Below are positions 25,673 to 33,812 of a stretch of 64,000 nucleotides of DNA, in pieces. Within the stretch, counting starts at the first letter, position 1; each line of letters begins with the position of its first letter. The notes below the pieces were generated by a model that did no database searches, was not told the origin of the DNA, and saw nothing but the letters and a program-made list of their open reading frames with translations. A program made the position numbers and the translations under genes. The DNA is from Chloroflexota bacterium (lineage in GTDB: Bacteria > Chloroflexota > Anaerolineae > Aggregatilineales > J027): the NCBI GenBank assembly GCA_016234595.1, contig JACRBG010000035.1, positions 1-64,000 on the forward strand, read 5' to 3'.

Positions 25673-26779
25673 ATGGGATTACAGATCGCGGTAGATGCTA
25701 GCCGTACGACACGCATCAAACGAACTGGCACGGAAAATTATGCCCTACAACTTATTCATAAATGGGTTGCACTTGACCAACAACACCACTTGACTTTGTA
25801 TTTTCGGGATATGCCACCGCCCAGTTTATTCCCTGAAGCGCCAAATATCGAGCAAAAAATATTGGAGTTTCCACGACTGTGGACACATGTGCGGTTGGCG
25901 GGTGAACTGTGGCGCACACGACCCGATGTCACCTTTGTGCCGGCCCACACCCTGCCCTTCTTTTGCCCCGGCAAGGCGGTGGTCACAATCCATGATCTGG
26001 GCTACCTCTATTTCCCCGAAGCTCACCCCTCCAAAGAACGGCACTATTTGGACATAACCACCCGCTATAGTTCACGGCGGGCGACCCTCATTCTGGCGGA
26101 TTCACTAGCTACGAAAAACGATTTAATCGGGCATTATCAAGTGCCGGAAGAAAAAATTCGGGTGGTGTATCCGGGGGTGGATGAAAGCCTTAAACCAATG
26201 CTTGATCCAGCCGAATTAGCAAAAGTGCGGGCAAAATATGGCCTACCAGAGCGCTATCTGTTCTTTTTGGGAACGCTGCAACCACGCAAAAACATCGCTC
26301 GATTGGTCGAGGCATTTGCGAAATGGCGGTCAGCATCGGGGAATCAGGAAACAGCGCTGGTGCTGGGTGGGCAAAAAGGTTGGTTGTATCAAGAGACATG
26401 GACGGCAGGGGTCGAAGGGGTGATTCTACCGGGGTATATTGCGGATGAAGATGTGGCGGCACTCTATAGTGGGGCATTGGCATTGGTGTTTCCGTCGCTG
26501 TATGAGGGGTTTGGTTTTCCTGTGATTGAGGCTATGCGGTGTGACACCCCGGTGTTGTGTTCCAATACCTCCTCTTTGCCCGAATTGGGAGGCGAGGCGG
26601 CGCTCTTGGTCAACCCACTTGAGATAGAAGCCATTGCACACGGGATTGGGCAGTTGGTCGAAAATGCGGAATTGCGGGGACAGTTGGTCGAAAAAGGCCG
26701 AGCGCAGGCGCAAAAATTCAGTTGGGGAAACGCGGCGAATCAGGCGATGCTGGTATTGGAAGAAGCGGCGGGAAAATAA
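25673..26779 (+). CDS. GT4-family glycosyltransferase
   Basis: This is a 368-residue GT-B enzyme of family GT4. It has the acceptor-side start LQIAVDASRTTRIKRTGTENYA and the inter-domain motif FFLGTLQPRKNIARLVEAF near residue 195. The donor-binding site is PSLYEGFGFPVIEAMRCDTPV with E-x7-E spacing, near 275-295. Such enzymes transfer a sugar nucleotide moiety, often mannose or similar, to a lipid-linked or surface glycan. It is the first enzyme of a cluster with a WecG/TagA transferase and a second GT4. It starts 6 bp after the membrane protein gene. Confidence 0.9.
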   Translation: MGLQIAVDASRTTRIKRTGTENYALQLIHKWVALDQQHHLTLYFRDMPPPSLFPEAPNIEQKILEFPRLWTHVRLAGELWRTRPDVTFVPAHTLPFFCPGKAVVTIHDLGYLYFPEAHPSKERHYLDITTRYSSRRATLILADSLATKNDLIGHYQVPEEKIRVVYPGVDESLKPMLDPAELAKVRAKYGLPERYLFFLGTLQPRKNIARLVEAFAKWRSASGNQETALVLGGQKGWLYQETWTAGVEGVILPGYIADEDVAALYSGALALVFPSLYEGFGFPVIEAMRCDTPVLCSNTSSLPELGGEAALLVNPLEIEAIAHGIGQLVENAELRGQLVEKGRAQAQKFSWGNAANQAMLVLEEAAGK

Positions 26780-26851
26780 CGTCCCATCCCTAGCCCGACC
26801 CAACGCATTTAGGGAGGGGAATAAAAGTAAACGCAGATTACAGGCAGGGTA

Positions 26852-27673
26852 ATGAGTCAAAGTCAAAGATTACGAATACTGGGTGTGCCAATTGATGCCT
26901 ATACCTTTGAGATGTGGTTGGCACGGGTTGAGGCATGGGTTAACGAGGACAGCGGCCTGCATCCTATCTGCACAGTGAATCCTGAATTTGTGATGATTGC
27001 GCAGCAACGTACAGATTTTTATAACGTCCTGCAAAAAGCGGACATATGTTTGGCGGATGGGGCGGGGATATTGTTAGCAGCCAAATGGCTTGGTCAGGCC
27101 TTACCTGAGCGGGTGACAGGAACCGACAGCCTACCTAAATTGGCTGCATTAGCCGCAGAAAAAGGCTGGCGATTGTTTTTTCTGGGAGCCGGGCCGGGGG
27201 TGGCGGAAGCGGCGGCTGAGAAATTACGAGCGGCCTATCCCAAGGTGCAAATTACTGTCAATTCCGGCAATCCGACACCCAACGAAGCCGAAGCGATTAT
27301 CGAGGACATCAATCGGAGTGGCGCCAATATTTTATTGGTGGCTTATGGTGCGCCGACTCAGGATTTATGGATTGACCGCTATCGAGAGCAACTACCGAAT
27401 ATCAAGATGGCAATGGGGGTTGGCGGGGCGTTTGATTTTGTGGCAGGGATTGTGCCACGTGCACCCCAATGGATGCGCAAACTTTATTTGGAATGGCTGT
27501 TCCGCTTGATCCGCCAACCCCGCCGCTGGAAACGGATGCTACGATTGCCGCTGTTTGTGGTCACGGTGCTGCGATTTCGCCATGAGCCGACACCCCGATT
27601 AGCAAAAACCATTCACCCCCTAACTCCCACTCCACAAAGTAGCGAGGGGGAAAATCACAGGGAGATTAGATGA
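26852..27673 (+). CDS. WecG/TagA/CpsF family glycosyltransferase (GT26)
   Basis: This 273-residue protein belongs to the family that adds N-acetylmannosamine or a related sugar to undecaprenyl-linked intermediates in teichoic acid, ECA or capsule assembly. Its marks are CTVNPEFVM, VTGTDSLPKLA and LLVAYGAPTQDLWI. The end is GVGGAFDFVAGIVPRAPQWM, LEWLFRLIRQPRRWKRML, where the basic tail binds membrane lipid. The length is normal. The stop overlaps the ATG of the nucleotidyltransferase gene by 4 bp (ATGA), so the two are coupled. The sugar is inferred from the family only. Confidence 0.93.
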   Translation: MSQSQRLRILGVPIDAYTFEMWLARVEAWVNEDSGLHPICTVNPEFVMIAQQRTDFYNVLQKADICLADGAGILLAAKWLGQALPERVTGTDSLPKLAALAAEKGWRLFFLGAGPGVAEAAAEKLRAAYPKVQITVNSGNPTPNEAEAIIEDINRSGANILLVAYGAPTQDLWIDRYREQLPNIKMAMGVGGAFDFVAGIVPRAPQWMRKLYLEWLFRLIRQPRRWKRMLRLPLFVVTVLRFRHEPTPRLAKTIHPLTPTPQSSEGENHREIR

Positions 27674-28578
27674 GCAGCCGGAATGAAGTGCTGGAGAAAA
27701 TCGCACTTGATAAAGCCAAAACCTATGTCGAACGGCCTGATACGGTGGCTGTCGCCATTACGGGTTCGATTGGGCGAGGGATGATGTGGGAAGGCTCGGA
27801 TGTGGATTTGTGGGTCTATCGCAAGGGAAAACGCGCTTTTGAGGATGGTTGGGATTTAACACACGGTATCTATTGGGAAGCGGATATTGAATCGGCGGAA
27901 TTACTTGATATTCAAATTGATAACTATACATGGTTGCGACCTCATGCCCTCTATGGGGATGAGATCGGTCTAATGGAAGCTTTGTGGGGATGCCGCGTCT
28001 ATTATGATTCAACGGGCAAATTGAGCGCCATTAAGCAGGCCATTGACAGCCGTGTAGCCAATAAACGCTGGATGCACCATCGAGCCGAGCTATTTATTAG
28101 CTATGGGCGCGGGTGTTTGGCAGGATTGCAATCTGCGGATGCGCTGACCGCGATTTTGGCAGCACGAGTAGTCGCCACTGATTATGGTATCACGGCCTAT
28201 TGGATGCGACGGGGCAAACTTTTGACAAGTGCAGTCCGAGTGCCAGAGCGATTGGCTAGCGAACCGGAATTGCAACGGTTATACACTGAGGTTTTTGGGC
28301 TGACAGGCAGGATTGGAGCCGAGGGATTTTTAGAAAATTTGAAGCGTCTGCCTATCCAAATTCAGGACGCGGTGGAAGGAGATGTAGAAGAATGCAAACC
28401 AGCCTTGAAATTGGGCTATTATGATGGGGTCATTCGGCATTTACGGCAGGGGATGGCTTTTTGGTTTAAACCCAACGAAGTAATGCCAGTTTTAGGGCTG
28501 TGGGATGATTTGGAAATCCAAAAAGGGGAAGTACTTGAAAAAGTGGGGGTTATCTTAGACTTGTGTGAGGCGCTGTGA
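27670..28578 (+). CDS. Nucleotidyltransferase-domain protein
   Basis: This 302-residue protein has a polymerase-beta-like nucleotidyltransferase motif: Gly32-Ser33, then ten residues, then Asp44-Val-Asp46 (GSIGRGMMWEGSDVDLWV). A third carboxylate is probably in LLDIQID near residue 80. The C-terminal two thirds are helical and resemble the substrate domain of aminoglycoside or small-molecule nucleotidyltransferases (MNT-like). The target may be a sugar, an antibiotic or a protein. Its start overlaps the GT26 stop, and the HIT gene follows after 3 bp, so a nucleotide-transfer and nucleotide-hydrolysis pair is encoded here. It is too large for a minimal MNT antitoxin. Confidence 0.8.
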   Translation: MSSRNEVLEKIALDKAKTYVERPDTVAVAITGSIGRGMMWEGSDVDLWVYRKGKRAFEDGWDLTHGIYWEADIESAELLDIQIDNYTWLRPHALYGDEIGLMEALWGCRVYYDSTGKLSAIKQAIDSRVANKRWMHHRAELFISYGRGCLAGLQSADALTAILAARVVATDYGITAYWMRRGKLLTSAVRVPERLASEPELQRLYTEVFGLTGRIGAEGFLENLKRLPIQIQDAVEGDVEECKPALKLGYYDGVIRHLRQGMAFWFKPNEVMPVLGLWDDLEIQKGEVLEKVGVILDLCEAL

Positions 28579-28581
28579 GCG

Positions 28582-29106
28582 ATGACGACTGAGAAAAATA
28601 GGACGACAGGAAAAAAACCTTTTGATTTTACAACCTATGTAGAACAAATTCAGACGCGGCCTTGTTTTATTTGTGAGATTGTCAAAGGCAATCCCGAGTA
28701 TCGGCATCATGTGATTTATGAGGACGACGCCGCTATCGCCTTTTTGAATAAATACCCGCCGCTGTATGGTTATGTAGTGGTATGCCCGAAAGAGCATCGA
28801 GAGATGGTCACCAGTGATTTCTCGGCGGATGAATATTTGGCACTCCAACGGGTAGTCTATCAGATTGGCGAGGCAGTGCGAAAAAGTGTGCCCACCGAGC
28901 GGCTGTATATTTTGAGTTTGGGCAGTCAGCAAGGCAACACCCACGTCCATTGGCATATCGCGCCTTTGCCGCCAGGAGTCCCTTTTGAAAAACAACAGCT
29001 AGAGGCATTGGGAGTGAGAGACGGCATTTTGGATTTGACCGATGAAGAGATGGGGGCAATGGCGGCAATGATTAAAAGCAATCTACATTTAGAGACACGG
29101 GGCTAA
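28582..29106 (+). CDS. HIT-family nucleotide hydrolase/transferase
   Basis: This 174-residue protein has a HIT fold. A CxxC pair near the start (FICEIVKG with a preceding Cys) is followed by HHVIYEDDAAIAFLNKYPPLYGYVVVCPKEH and the histidine triad HVHWHI near residues 133-138. HIT enzymes act on nucleoside phosphoramidates, dinucleoside polyphosphates or nucleotide sugars. The position directly behind a nucleotidyltransferase gene suggests that it removes or moves a nucleotide in the same pathway; that is inference. The ATG lies 3 bp after the preceding stop. Confidence 0.9.
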   Translation: MTTEKNRTTGKKPFDFTTYVEQIQTRPCFICEIVKGNPEYRHHVIYEDDAAIAFLNKYPPLYGYVVVCPKEHREMVTSDFSADEYLALQRVVYQIGEAVRKSVPTERLYILSLGSQQGNTHVHWHIAPLPPGVPFEKQQLEALGVRDGILDLTDEEMGAMAAMIKSNLHLETRG

Positions 29107-29161
29107 AGCCGCCGTGCTAAATCTGAATTAAAATGTGGATTAAACAATCTGAGTCCATGAC

Positions 29162-29380
29162 ATGCCCTATCCAAACTACTCAAGAGTAAAATTACTTAGT
29201 GATACCTATCATCAAAATGGCCTTGAGGTGGGGGCGATTGGGTACATCATTGAAGTCCATGGCAACGATTTTTATGAAGTAGAGTTTTCAAATCTTGAGG
29301 GAACAACCATTGTACTCCTCGTTTTATCTGAAACAGACATTGAATTGAGTGATATAAAAAACGATGACGCTTTATCTTGA
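29162..29380 (+). CDS. DUF4926 small protein
   Basis: This 72-residue protein is a single small beta domain: NYSRVKLLSDTYHQNGLEVGAIGYIIEV, then FYEVEFSNLEGTTIVLLVL. This is the DUF4926 pattern, an SH3-like fold of unknown function often seen in toxin or immunity-rich neighbourhoods. The gene sits between HIT and GT4 genes, and its end overlaps the GT4 start by 17 bp. It looks more AT-rich than the flanking genes by eye. The start at 29162 is the only plausible ATG. Confidence 0.75.
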   Translation: MPYPNYSRVKLLSDTYHQNGLEVGAIGYIIEVHGNDFYEVEFSNLEGTTIVLLVLSETDIELSDIKNDDALS

Positions 29381-30518
29381 TGTTTCGGCGGGGGTAAATG
29401 TCTCATCGGGTTTGGGGCGCTATAGCCGATCTTTAACCCATGCGCTCATCCCCCATCTCGAAAAGCCACCCGCGCTGTTTTACAACACTATTGAGGGTCG
29501 GACAAAACCGATGGCTGGCTTGGAAAATTTGCCTGCGATGCGCGTCAAGCTTGGTTATAAAGCATGGCGCATGGCCGTGTGGATGGGGCAATTAACCGGA
29601 CGCGATTTTAGACGGCTGACCCCCGGGGTAAGCATTTTTCACGCGATGGAACATCTCTTGATGCCATTGAATCGCCAACCCAAAGTAGCGACTATCATGA
29701 CGGTGCACGATTTGATTTTTGAATTGTTTCCCGAACATCATAAAACGTTGAATCATCTTTTTTTGACACGAGCGATGCCGCTGTTTGTGCGACGGGCCGA
29801 CGCAATTATCACCGTTTCGCAAGCCAGCAAACACGACTTAATCCAACACTATGGCACACCGGCTGAAAAAATCACGGTGGTGTATGAGGCCGCCGATGCC
29901 CATTTTCAACCGCCTACCCCTGAAAAAATCGCGGAAGTACGGGCGAAGTATCATCTACCAGAACAATATTTAGTGGTGGTGGGGGCGATTGAGCCACGCA
30001 AAAATTACAGCCGTTTGGTAGAGGCCCTGATGATTTTGCGGGAAAAACACCCTGACCTGAAATTGGTGGTGGTGGGAAGCAAGGGCTGGCTATATGAGCC
30101 GTTCTTCGAGCGCATTGAAGAATTACGGGCGGGGGAACACGTTATTTTTCCGGGGTATGTGCCAGATGAGGATTTACCCGCCGTCTATGGGGCAGCAACG
30201 ATTACCGTTATGGCCTCCGTATATGAAGGATTTGGTCTGCCGATTTTGGAAGCGATGGCGTGTGGGTCGCCCGTGGTATGCAGCCAATCGTCGAGTTTGC
30301 CGGAATTGGGGGGTGAGGTCGCGCACTATTTTGATCCATTCAATATCGAAGCGATGGTCGCAGGATTAGATGGGGTGTTGGGGGATGAGGCATTGCAGCA
30401 AAAAATGCGATTGGCAGGGCCGCCCCAAGCCGCCCAATTTTCATGGGAGCGGGCCGCGCGCGAAACAATTGGGGTCTATGAACAAATCGCAGGGGTGGAA
30501 TTGAGCAAAATCCCCTAA
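29364..30518 (+). CDS. GT4-family glycosyltransferase
   Basis: This 384-residue GT-B enzyme is similar in layout to the GT4 at 25673. It has an N-terminal Gly-rich loop (DVSAGVNVSSGLGRYSRSL), the linker motif VVVGAIEPRKNYSRLVEAL near residue 210, and the donor site VYEGFGLPILEAMACGSPVVC near 285-305. The presence of two GT4 enzymes and a GT26 enzyme supports stepwise assembly of a surface glycan. The start overlaps the DUF4926 gene by 17 bp. Sugar and linkage are unknown. Confidence 0.9.
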   Translation: MTLYLDVSAGVNVSSGLGRYSRSLTHALIPHLEKPPALFYNTIEGRTKPMAGLENLPAMRVKLGYKAWRMAVWMGQLTGRDFRRLTPGVSIFHAMEHLLMPLNRQPKVATIMTVHDLIFELFPEHHKTLNHLFLTRAMPLFVRRADAIITVSQASKHDLIQHYGTPAEKITVVYEAADAHFQPPTPEKIAEVRAKYHLPEQYLVVVGAIEPRKNYSRLVEALMILREKHPDLKLVVVGSKGWLYEPFFERIEELRAGEHVIFPGYVPDEDLPAVYGAATITVMASVYEGFGLPILEAMACGSPVVCSQSSSLPELGGEVAHYFDPFNIEAMVAGLDGVLGDEALQQKMRLAGPPQAAQFSWERAARETIGVYEQIAGVELSKIP

Positions 30519-30545
30519 TTATTGAGAGGGGGAATGGGAACATCT

Positions 30546-30566
30546 GCCTGTCAACAGGCGTATAAT
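30546..30566 (+). promoter_or_regulatory. -10 box with small operator-like inverted repeat
   Basis: TATAAT at 30561 lies 46 bp before the DUF6159 ATG. Immediately upstream is GCCTG-TCAA-CAGGC (30546-30559), a perfect short inverted repeat that may bind a regulator or act as a small hairpin. Confidence 0.45.
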
Positions 30567-30611
30567 GAGATGTGAAAATAAGATTTAACTTACCGAGGAG
30601 AAAGCAATCCT

Positions 30612-31466
30612 ATGCAACGGTTTTCAAGAGGTCTTGATCTAGTCAAAGCAAGTGTTGGCGTGCTGCGGGCCGATAAGGAATTACTGATTTTCCCAATAAT
30701 TTCAGCTATCGCCATTTTCCTTGTCAGCATTGGGTTTATCATTCCGTCTTTCTTGGCAGGCGCCATTGATAAAGATGGCATTGGCGTAGCAGGGTATATC
30801 GTTTTGTTTTTCTATTACCTCGTCGTCTATACTATCGGGATTTTCTCGAGCACGGCTATCGTTGGCGCGGCTATGATGCGTTTGAAGGGCCAAGACCCCA
30901 CTGTACAAGATGGGATCAATATCGCCAAGAGCCATTTAGGTGACATCATTGGGTATGCGGCTATTTCAGCCATTGTTGGGATGGTTTTGCGGGCGATTGA
31001 GGAACGTTCCGGGCTTATTGGTGACATTGTGGCCGGCATCATTGGTGCAGTGTGGAGTATTGCCACCTTCCTTGTGGTACCTGTCATGATTGTCGAGGGG
31101 CTAGGGCCAATTGAAGCGATTAAACGCAGTGCCAGCCTGTTGAAACAAACATGGGGAGAACAAATTGCCGGGAATTTCAGCATCGGGATTGTGTTCATGC
31201 TGCTATTTCTAGTTGTACTGATCCCCGGCATTATCTTGTTGATGATTGCGGCCAGTATCTCAGTCGTTTTAGCGGTGCTAGTCGGAATTGTGCTGGCGAT
31301 GGCAATTGCGGCGTTGATCGCTATCCAATCGGCCATTAGTGGCATTTTTACGGCGGCGGTCTATCTGTATGCAACCAACACCGTGCCGAGCAACCCCTAT
31401 TTTAGCCAAGATGTCTTGCAAAGTGCGTTTGTGCCCAAGAAGGGCAAGCGGACTTTGGGTATCTAG
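30612..31466 (+). CDS. DUF6159-family membrane protein
   Basis: This 284-residue protein has about six membrane helices. The first 45 residues (MQRFSRGLDLVKASVGVLR, then LLIFPIISAIAIFLVSIGF) and the segment VEGLGPIEAIKRSASLLKQTWGEQI match the DUF6159 family, which is common in Chloroflexota and Actinomycetota. The amphipathic SASLLKQTWG motif resembles YciC/DUF4013-like membrane proteins. Its function is unknown. The ATG follows GAGGAG at about 11 bp. A bidirectional terminator at 31482-31520 ends the unit. Confidence 0.85.
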   Translation: MQRFSRGLDLVKASVGVLRADKELLIFPIISAIAIFLVSIGFIIPSFLAGAIDKDGIGVAGYIVLFFYYLVVYTIGIFSSTAIVGAAMMRLKGQDPTVQDGINIAKSHLGDIIGYAAISAIVGMVLRAIEERSGLIGDIVAGIIGAVWSIATFLVVPVMIVEGLGPIEAIKRSASLLKQTWGEQIAGNFSIGIVFMLLFLVVLIPGIILLMIAASISVVLAVLVGIVLAMAIAALIAIQSAISGIFTAAVYLYATNTVPSNPYFSQDVLQSAFVPKKGKRTLGI

Positions 31467-31481
31467 GGTATCCATTTTTAC

Positions 31482-31520
31482 AAAAAAGAGGCCGGGGGAA
31501 TTGTCCTCAGCCTCTTTTTT
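31482..31520. terminator. Bidirectional intrinsic terminator
   Basis: An 11-bp stem, AAAAAAGAGGC/GCCTCTTTTTT, with a 17-nt loop supplies T-runs in both directions. It serves the DUF6159 gene (+) and overlaps the last codons of the small gene on the minus strand. Confidence 0.9.
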
Positions 31521-31758
31521 ATTCCTCGACTTCCCCTGCCTCAAGAAATTCGCCTTGGGCTTGGGCGATGTACTGCCCATAGAGGACTAGATCTGACCAC
31601 AAAACGGCGTTACGGGTATGCAGTTCATAGTAGCCACTGTTGCGGCTGGTACGGACCTGATGGGCCATATTTTTGGATTCTACCGAGGCGTACAAAGTAT
31701 TGAACAACTGCACATCGGTCACACGGATAAAATACGATTTCTGCCCCTGAATGCTCAT
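31519..31758 (-). CDS. Small conserved-looking hypothetical protein
   Basis: From the ATG at 31758 (MSIQGQKSYFIRVTDVQLFN) the protein has 79 residues; the open frame extends 7 codons further to an ATG at 31779. It is soluble, mixed alpha/beta, with aromatic residues in SGYYELHTRNAVLWSDLVLYG and an acidic end. No family is recognised. Its last codons lie in the terminator stem. An inverted repeat at 31805-31842 lies just upstream and may control it. Reality is supported by protein-like composition and isolation from other genes. Confidence 0.55.
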   Translation of the reverse strand: MSIQGQKSYFIRVTDVQLFNTLYASVESKNMAHQVRTSRNSGYYELHTRNAVLWSDLVLYGQYIAQAQGEFLEAGEVEE

Positions 31759-31804
31759 GCCAGACACCTCCATTTCCAATAATCGTCCAACTCTAAAATT
31801 CTAA

Positions 31805-31842
31805 AACTTCAATACTCTGGGAAAATAAATTGTATTGAAGTT
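31805..31842. repeat. 11-bp inverted repeat
   Basis: AACTTCAATAC and GTATTGAAGTT are perfect complements separated by 16 bp, in the AT-rich 267-bp gap between the small minus-strand gene and the beta-propeller gene. Spacing suits an operator or a hairpin; no T-run follows. TGTCAATA occurs twice just after it. Confidence 0.5.
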
Positions 31843-32025
31843 GTCAATAAGGTGTCAATATAAACGGCGAAATCCCAAACAGTTTTCCAACCAAAGCGGC
31901 GGTTATGCTATTTATCAGGGTAGGATAATTGGCGCAAAATACAATAAGGCGGTCGTACTATCCAAAAATCGAGGCGTGCTATAATTCGCATATGCTCACG
32001 TCTAATCATAGAAAGATGATCCCCA

Positions 32026-33504
32026 ATGAAGCGATTTTGGCCCATGCTGCTGACCGGACTTATTTTATTGGCGCTCATTTTGCCGATCGTGTTTTCAACC
32101 CATGCGGTGGCACAAGATGGGAGCAAACCGCCCTACACCACCACGGCCTATCCGCGGGCGATGGCCTTTGACGGGCAATGGGTATGGATTGCCAATTGGG
32201 CAGATAACTCCATTACCCGTTTAAACGCGGCGGACGGAGTGTATATTGACACCATTGCTGGGCCACGCACCGTCGGAAACCAGCCTGTTGCGTTGGCGTG
32301 GGATGGCACCCATATGTGGGTAGCCAATTATCAAGACAATACGGTCTATCGGCTGCCACGGATTGGCGATAATGGCACCGTGCCGGAATCGAATGCTCAA
32401 TTTGGCGCGGGGCAAGGTATCCAAAGACCAATCGCGCTGTTGTATGATGGCTCGGCCCATATTTGGGTGGTCAATCAACAGGATGGCAAACGCAATGGGA
32501 CGGTTACAAAAATTGTGGCCGACACCCTCGAAATTTTGGGAACCTATGATGTAGGGCGCTTCCCGACCGCAATTACATGGGATGGCAGCAATATTTGGGT
32601 GGCAAATGGCTTGGACGACACCCTAACGGTATTGGACGGGGCGACGGGCGATGAGGTAGGGGTGGTGAGCATTAGCGATGACCCTGCCAAGCTGCATTTC
32701 CCGATTTCAATGGCCTTTGATGGGCGCTATATATGGGTATCGGGCTATGACCGCAGTATCAAGCTGGTACGAAATAATTCATTAGATGTTTATACCATGG
32801 AAGAACTAGATGCGGCGGATATGCAGTTGCAAGAAGACCTGCCCAACCGCCCAGTCTATCTATATTACGCATTTGAACGTATTTGGATTTCTAGCGCGGA
32901 TGAAAAAGAAAAGAGCATCCTGAATCTGCGAGCCATTAGCGGGATTGAGGTCAATACGATTGACACAGGTGAATTCCCTGCGACAATGGCGGCGATTCGG
33001 ATAGTCGGGTCAGATGGCAACACCCAAGAAAATTTATGGGTGGCAAGTTGGCTGAATTACACGATCCAGTTAATTAATGTGCCGGATAATGAATTGATTG
33101 ATACTGAAAATGGCCCGCAGGCGGTTGCGGAGAATCCACTGATTTGGCTACCAACGGATGTCCCCACTCTAACGCCAACCGTTGCCCCCACCGCAACACT
33201 ACCCGCTTGCAATCCGGGGCTACCCTCGCGGTTGCGTCCGGGTGATGAAGGCCGGATTGAGGACAAAGAGGATCCTACCCCGCTCAATTTCCGAGACGCG
33301 GCAGGCTTTGATTCAAATATCATGAAGAGCATTGAGGTCGGAACAGAATTTGTCGTATTGAGTGGGCCAGTCTGTATTGACAATAAGGCTTGGTATGAGA
33401 TACGTCTATCCAGTGGGTCTTCGTCGGGCGAAAGTGGCTGGTTTGTTGAGACTATTGGAAAAGACGCCGACGAAAAATATACCATCGAACCTAAACCCCA
33501 ATAA
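32026..33504 (+). CDS. Exported beta-propeller protein with C-terminal SH3 domain
   Basis: This 492-residue protein has a signal peptide (residues 1-28, ending STHAVAQ). Residues 35-370 are repeating blades with the pattern MAFDGQWVWIANWADNSITRL, ALAWDGTHMWVANYQDNTVYRL and TWDGSNIWVANGLDDTLTVLD, a YncE/NHL-like beta-propeller with at least five recognisable blades. A Thr/Pro linker (TPTVAPTATLP) leads to a bacterial SH3 domain (about 405-485, LNFRDAAGFDSNIMKSI). It probably binds cell-wall or matrix polymers; the ligand is unknown. A TATAAT lies 41 bp before the ATG. Confidence 0.85.
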   Translation: MKRFWPMLLTGLILLALILPIVFSTHAVAQDGSKPPYTTTAYPRAMAFDGQWVWIANWADNSITRLNAADGVYIDTIAGPRTVGNQPVALAWDGTHMWVANYQDNTVYRLPRIGDNGTVPESNAQFGAGQGIQRPIALLYDGSAHIWVVNQQDGKRNGTVTKIVADTLEILGTYDVGRFPTAITWDGSNIWVANGLDDTLTVLDGATGDEVGVVSISDDPAKLHFPISMAFDGRYIWVSGYDRSIKLVRNNSLDVYTMEELDAADMQLQEDLPNRPVYLYYAFERIWISSADEKEKSILNLRAISGIEVNTIDTGEFPATMAAIRIVGSDGNTQENLWVASWLNYTIQLINVPDNELIDTENGPQAVAENPLIWLPTDVPTLTPTVAPTATLPACNPGLPSRLRPGDEGRIEDKEDPTPLNFRDAAGFDSNIMKSIEVGTEFVVLSGPVCIDNKAWYEIRLSSGSSSGESGWFVETIGKDADEKYTIEPKPQ

Positions 33505-33812
33505 ACTCTACGAAGTAACTTGAGGGAATGTTCGGTGTTTAATCCCTACAACCAAAAAAGGTTTTAGCTATTGAACACTGTCATTCCCTCGTTTCTTGCC
33601 GGGGCCCGCAGTTGAGCATAACTTGACCTTATTGGTGTAAGACAGTGCTAGATACAGAATTTGGCGTAAAAAGGGAATCTATTGTCCTTCAAAATATGAC
33701 TTTTGTCATACTAATTTACCTAAAATCGTATTAAGCTATTAAAGTCTAATCCACACAGCATAAGAAACATACGATACGCATCTAGTTTGCAGAAGGTCTG
33801 GAGAAATCAATA
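33505..33812. other. 308-bp non-coding gap with long imperfect inverted repeat
   Basis: An imperfect inverted repeat of about 21 bp (33522-33542 with 33569-33590, arms starting GAGGGAATG and ending CATTCCCTC) follows the beta-propeller stop. A short pyrimidine-rich stretch comes after it, so it may be a terminator or a small repeat relic. The rest (33591-33812) is AT-rich and presumably holds the promoter of the flavin enzyme gene. No gene is seen. Confidence 0.5.

Noticed and set aside
27670-29106. MNT-HEPN type toxin-antitoxin pair
   Set aside because: The nucleotidyltransferase is too long and its neighbour is a HIT hydrolase, not a HEPN protein; the context is glycan synthesis.
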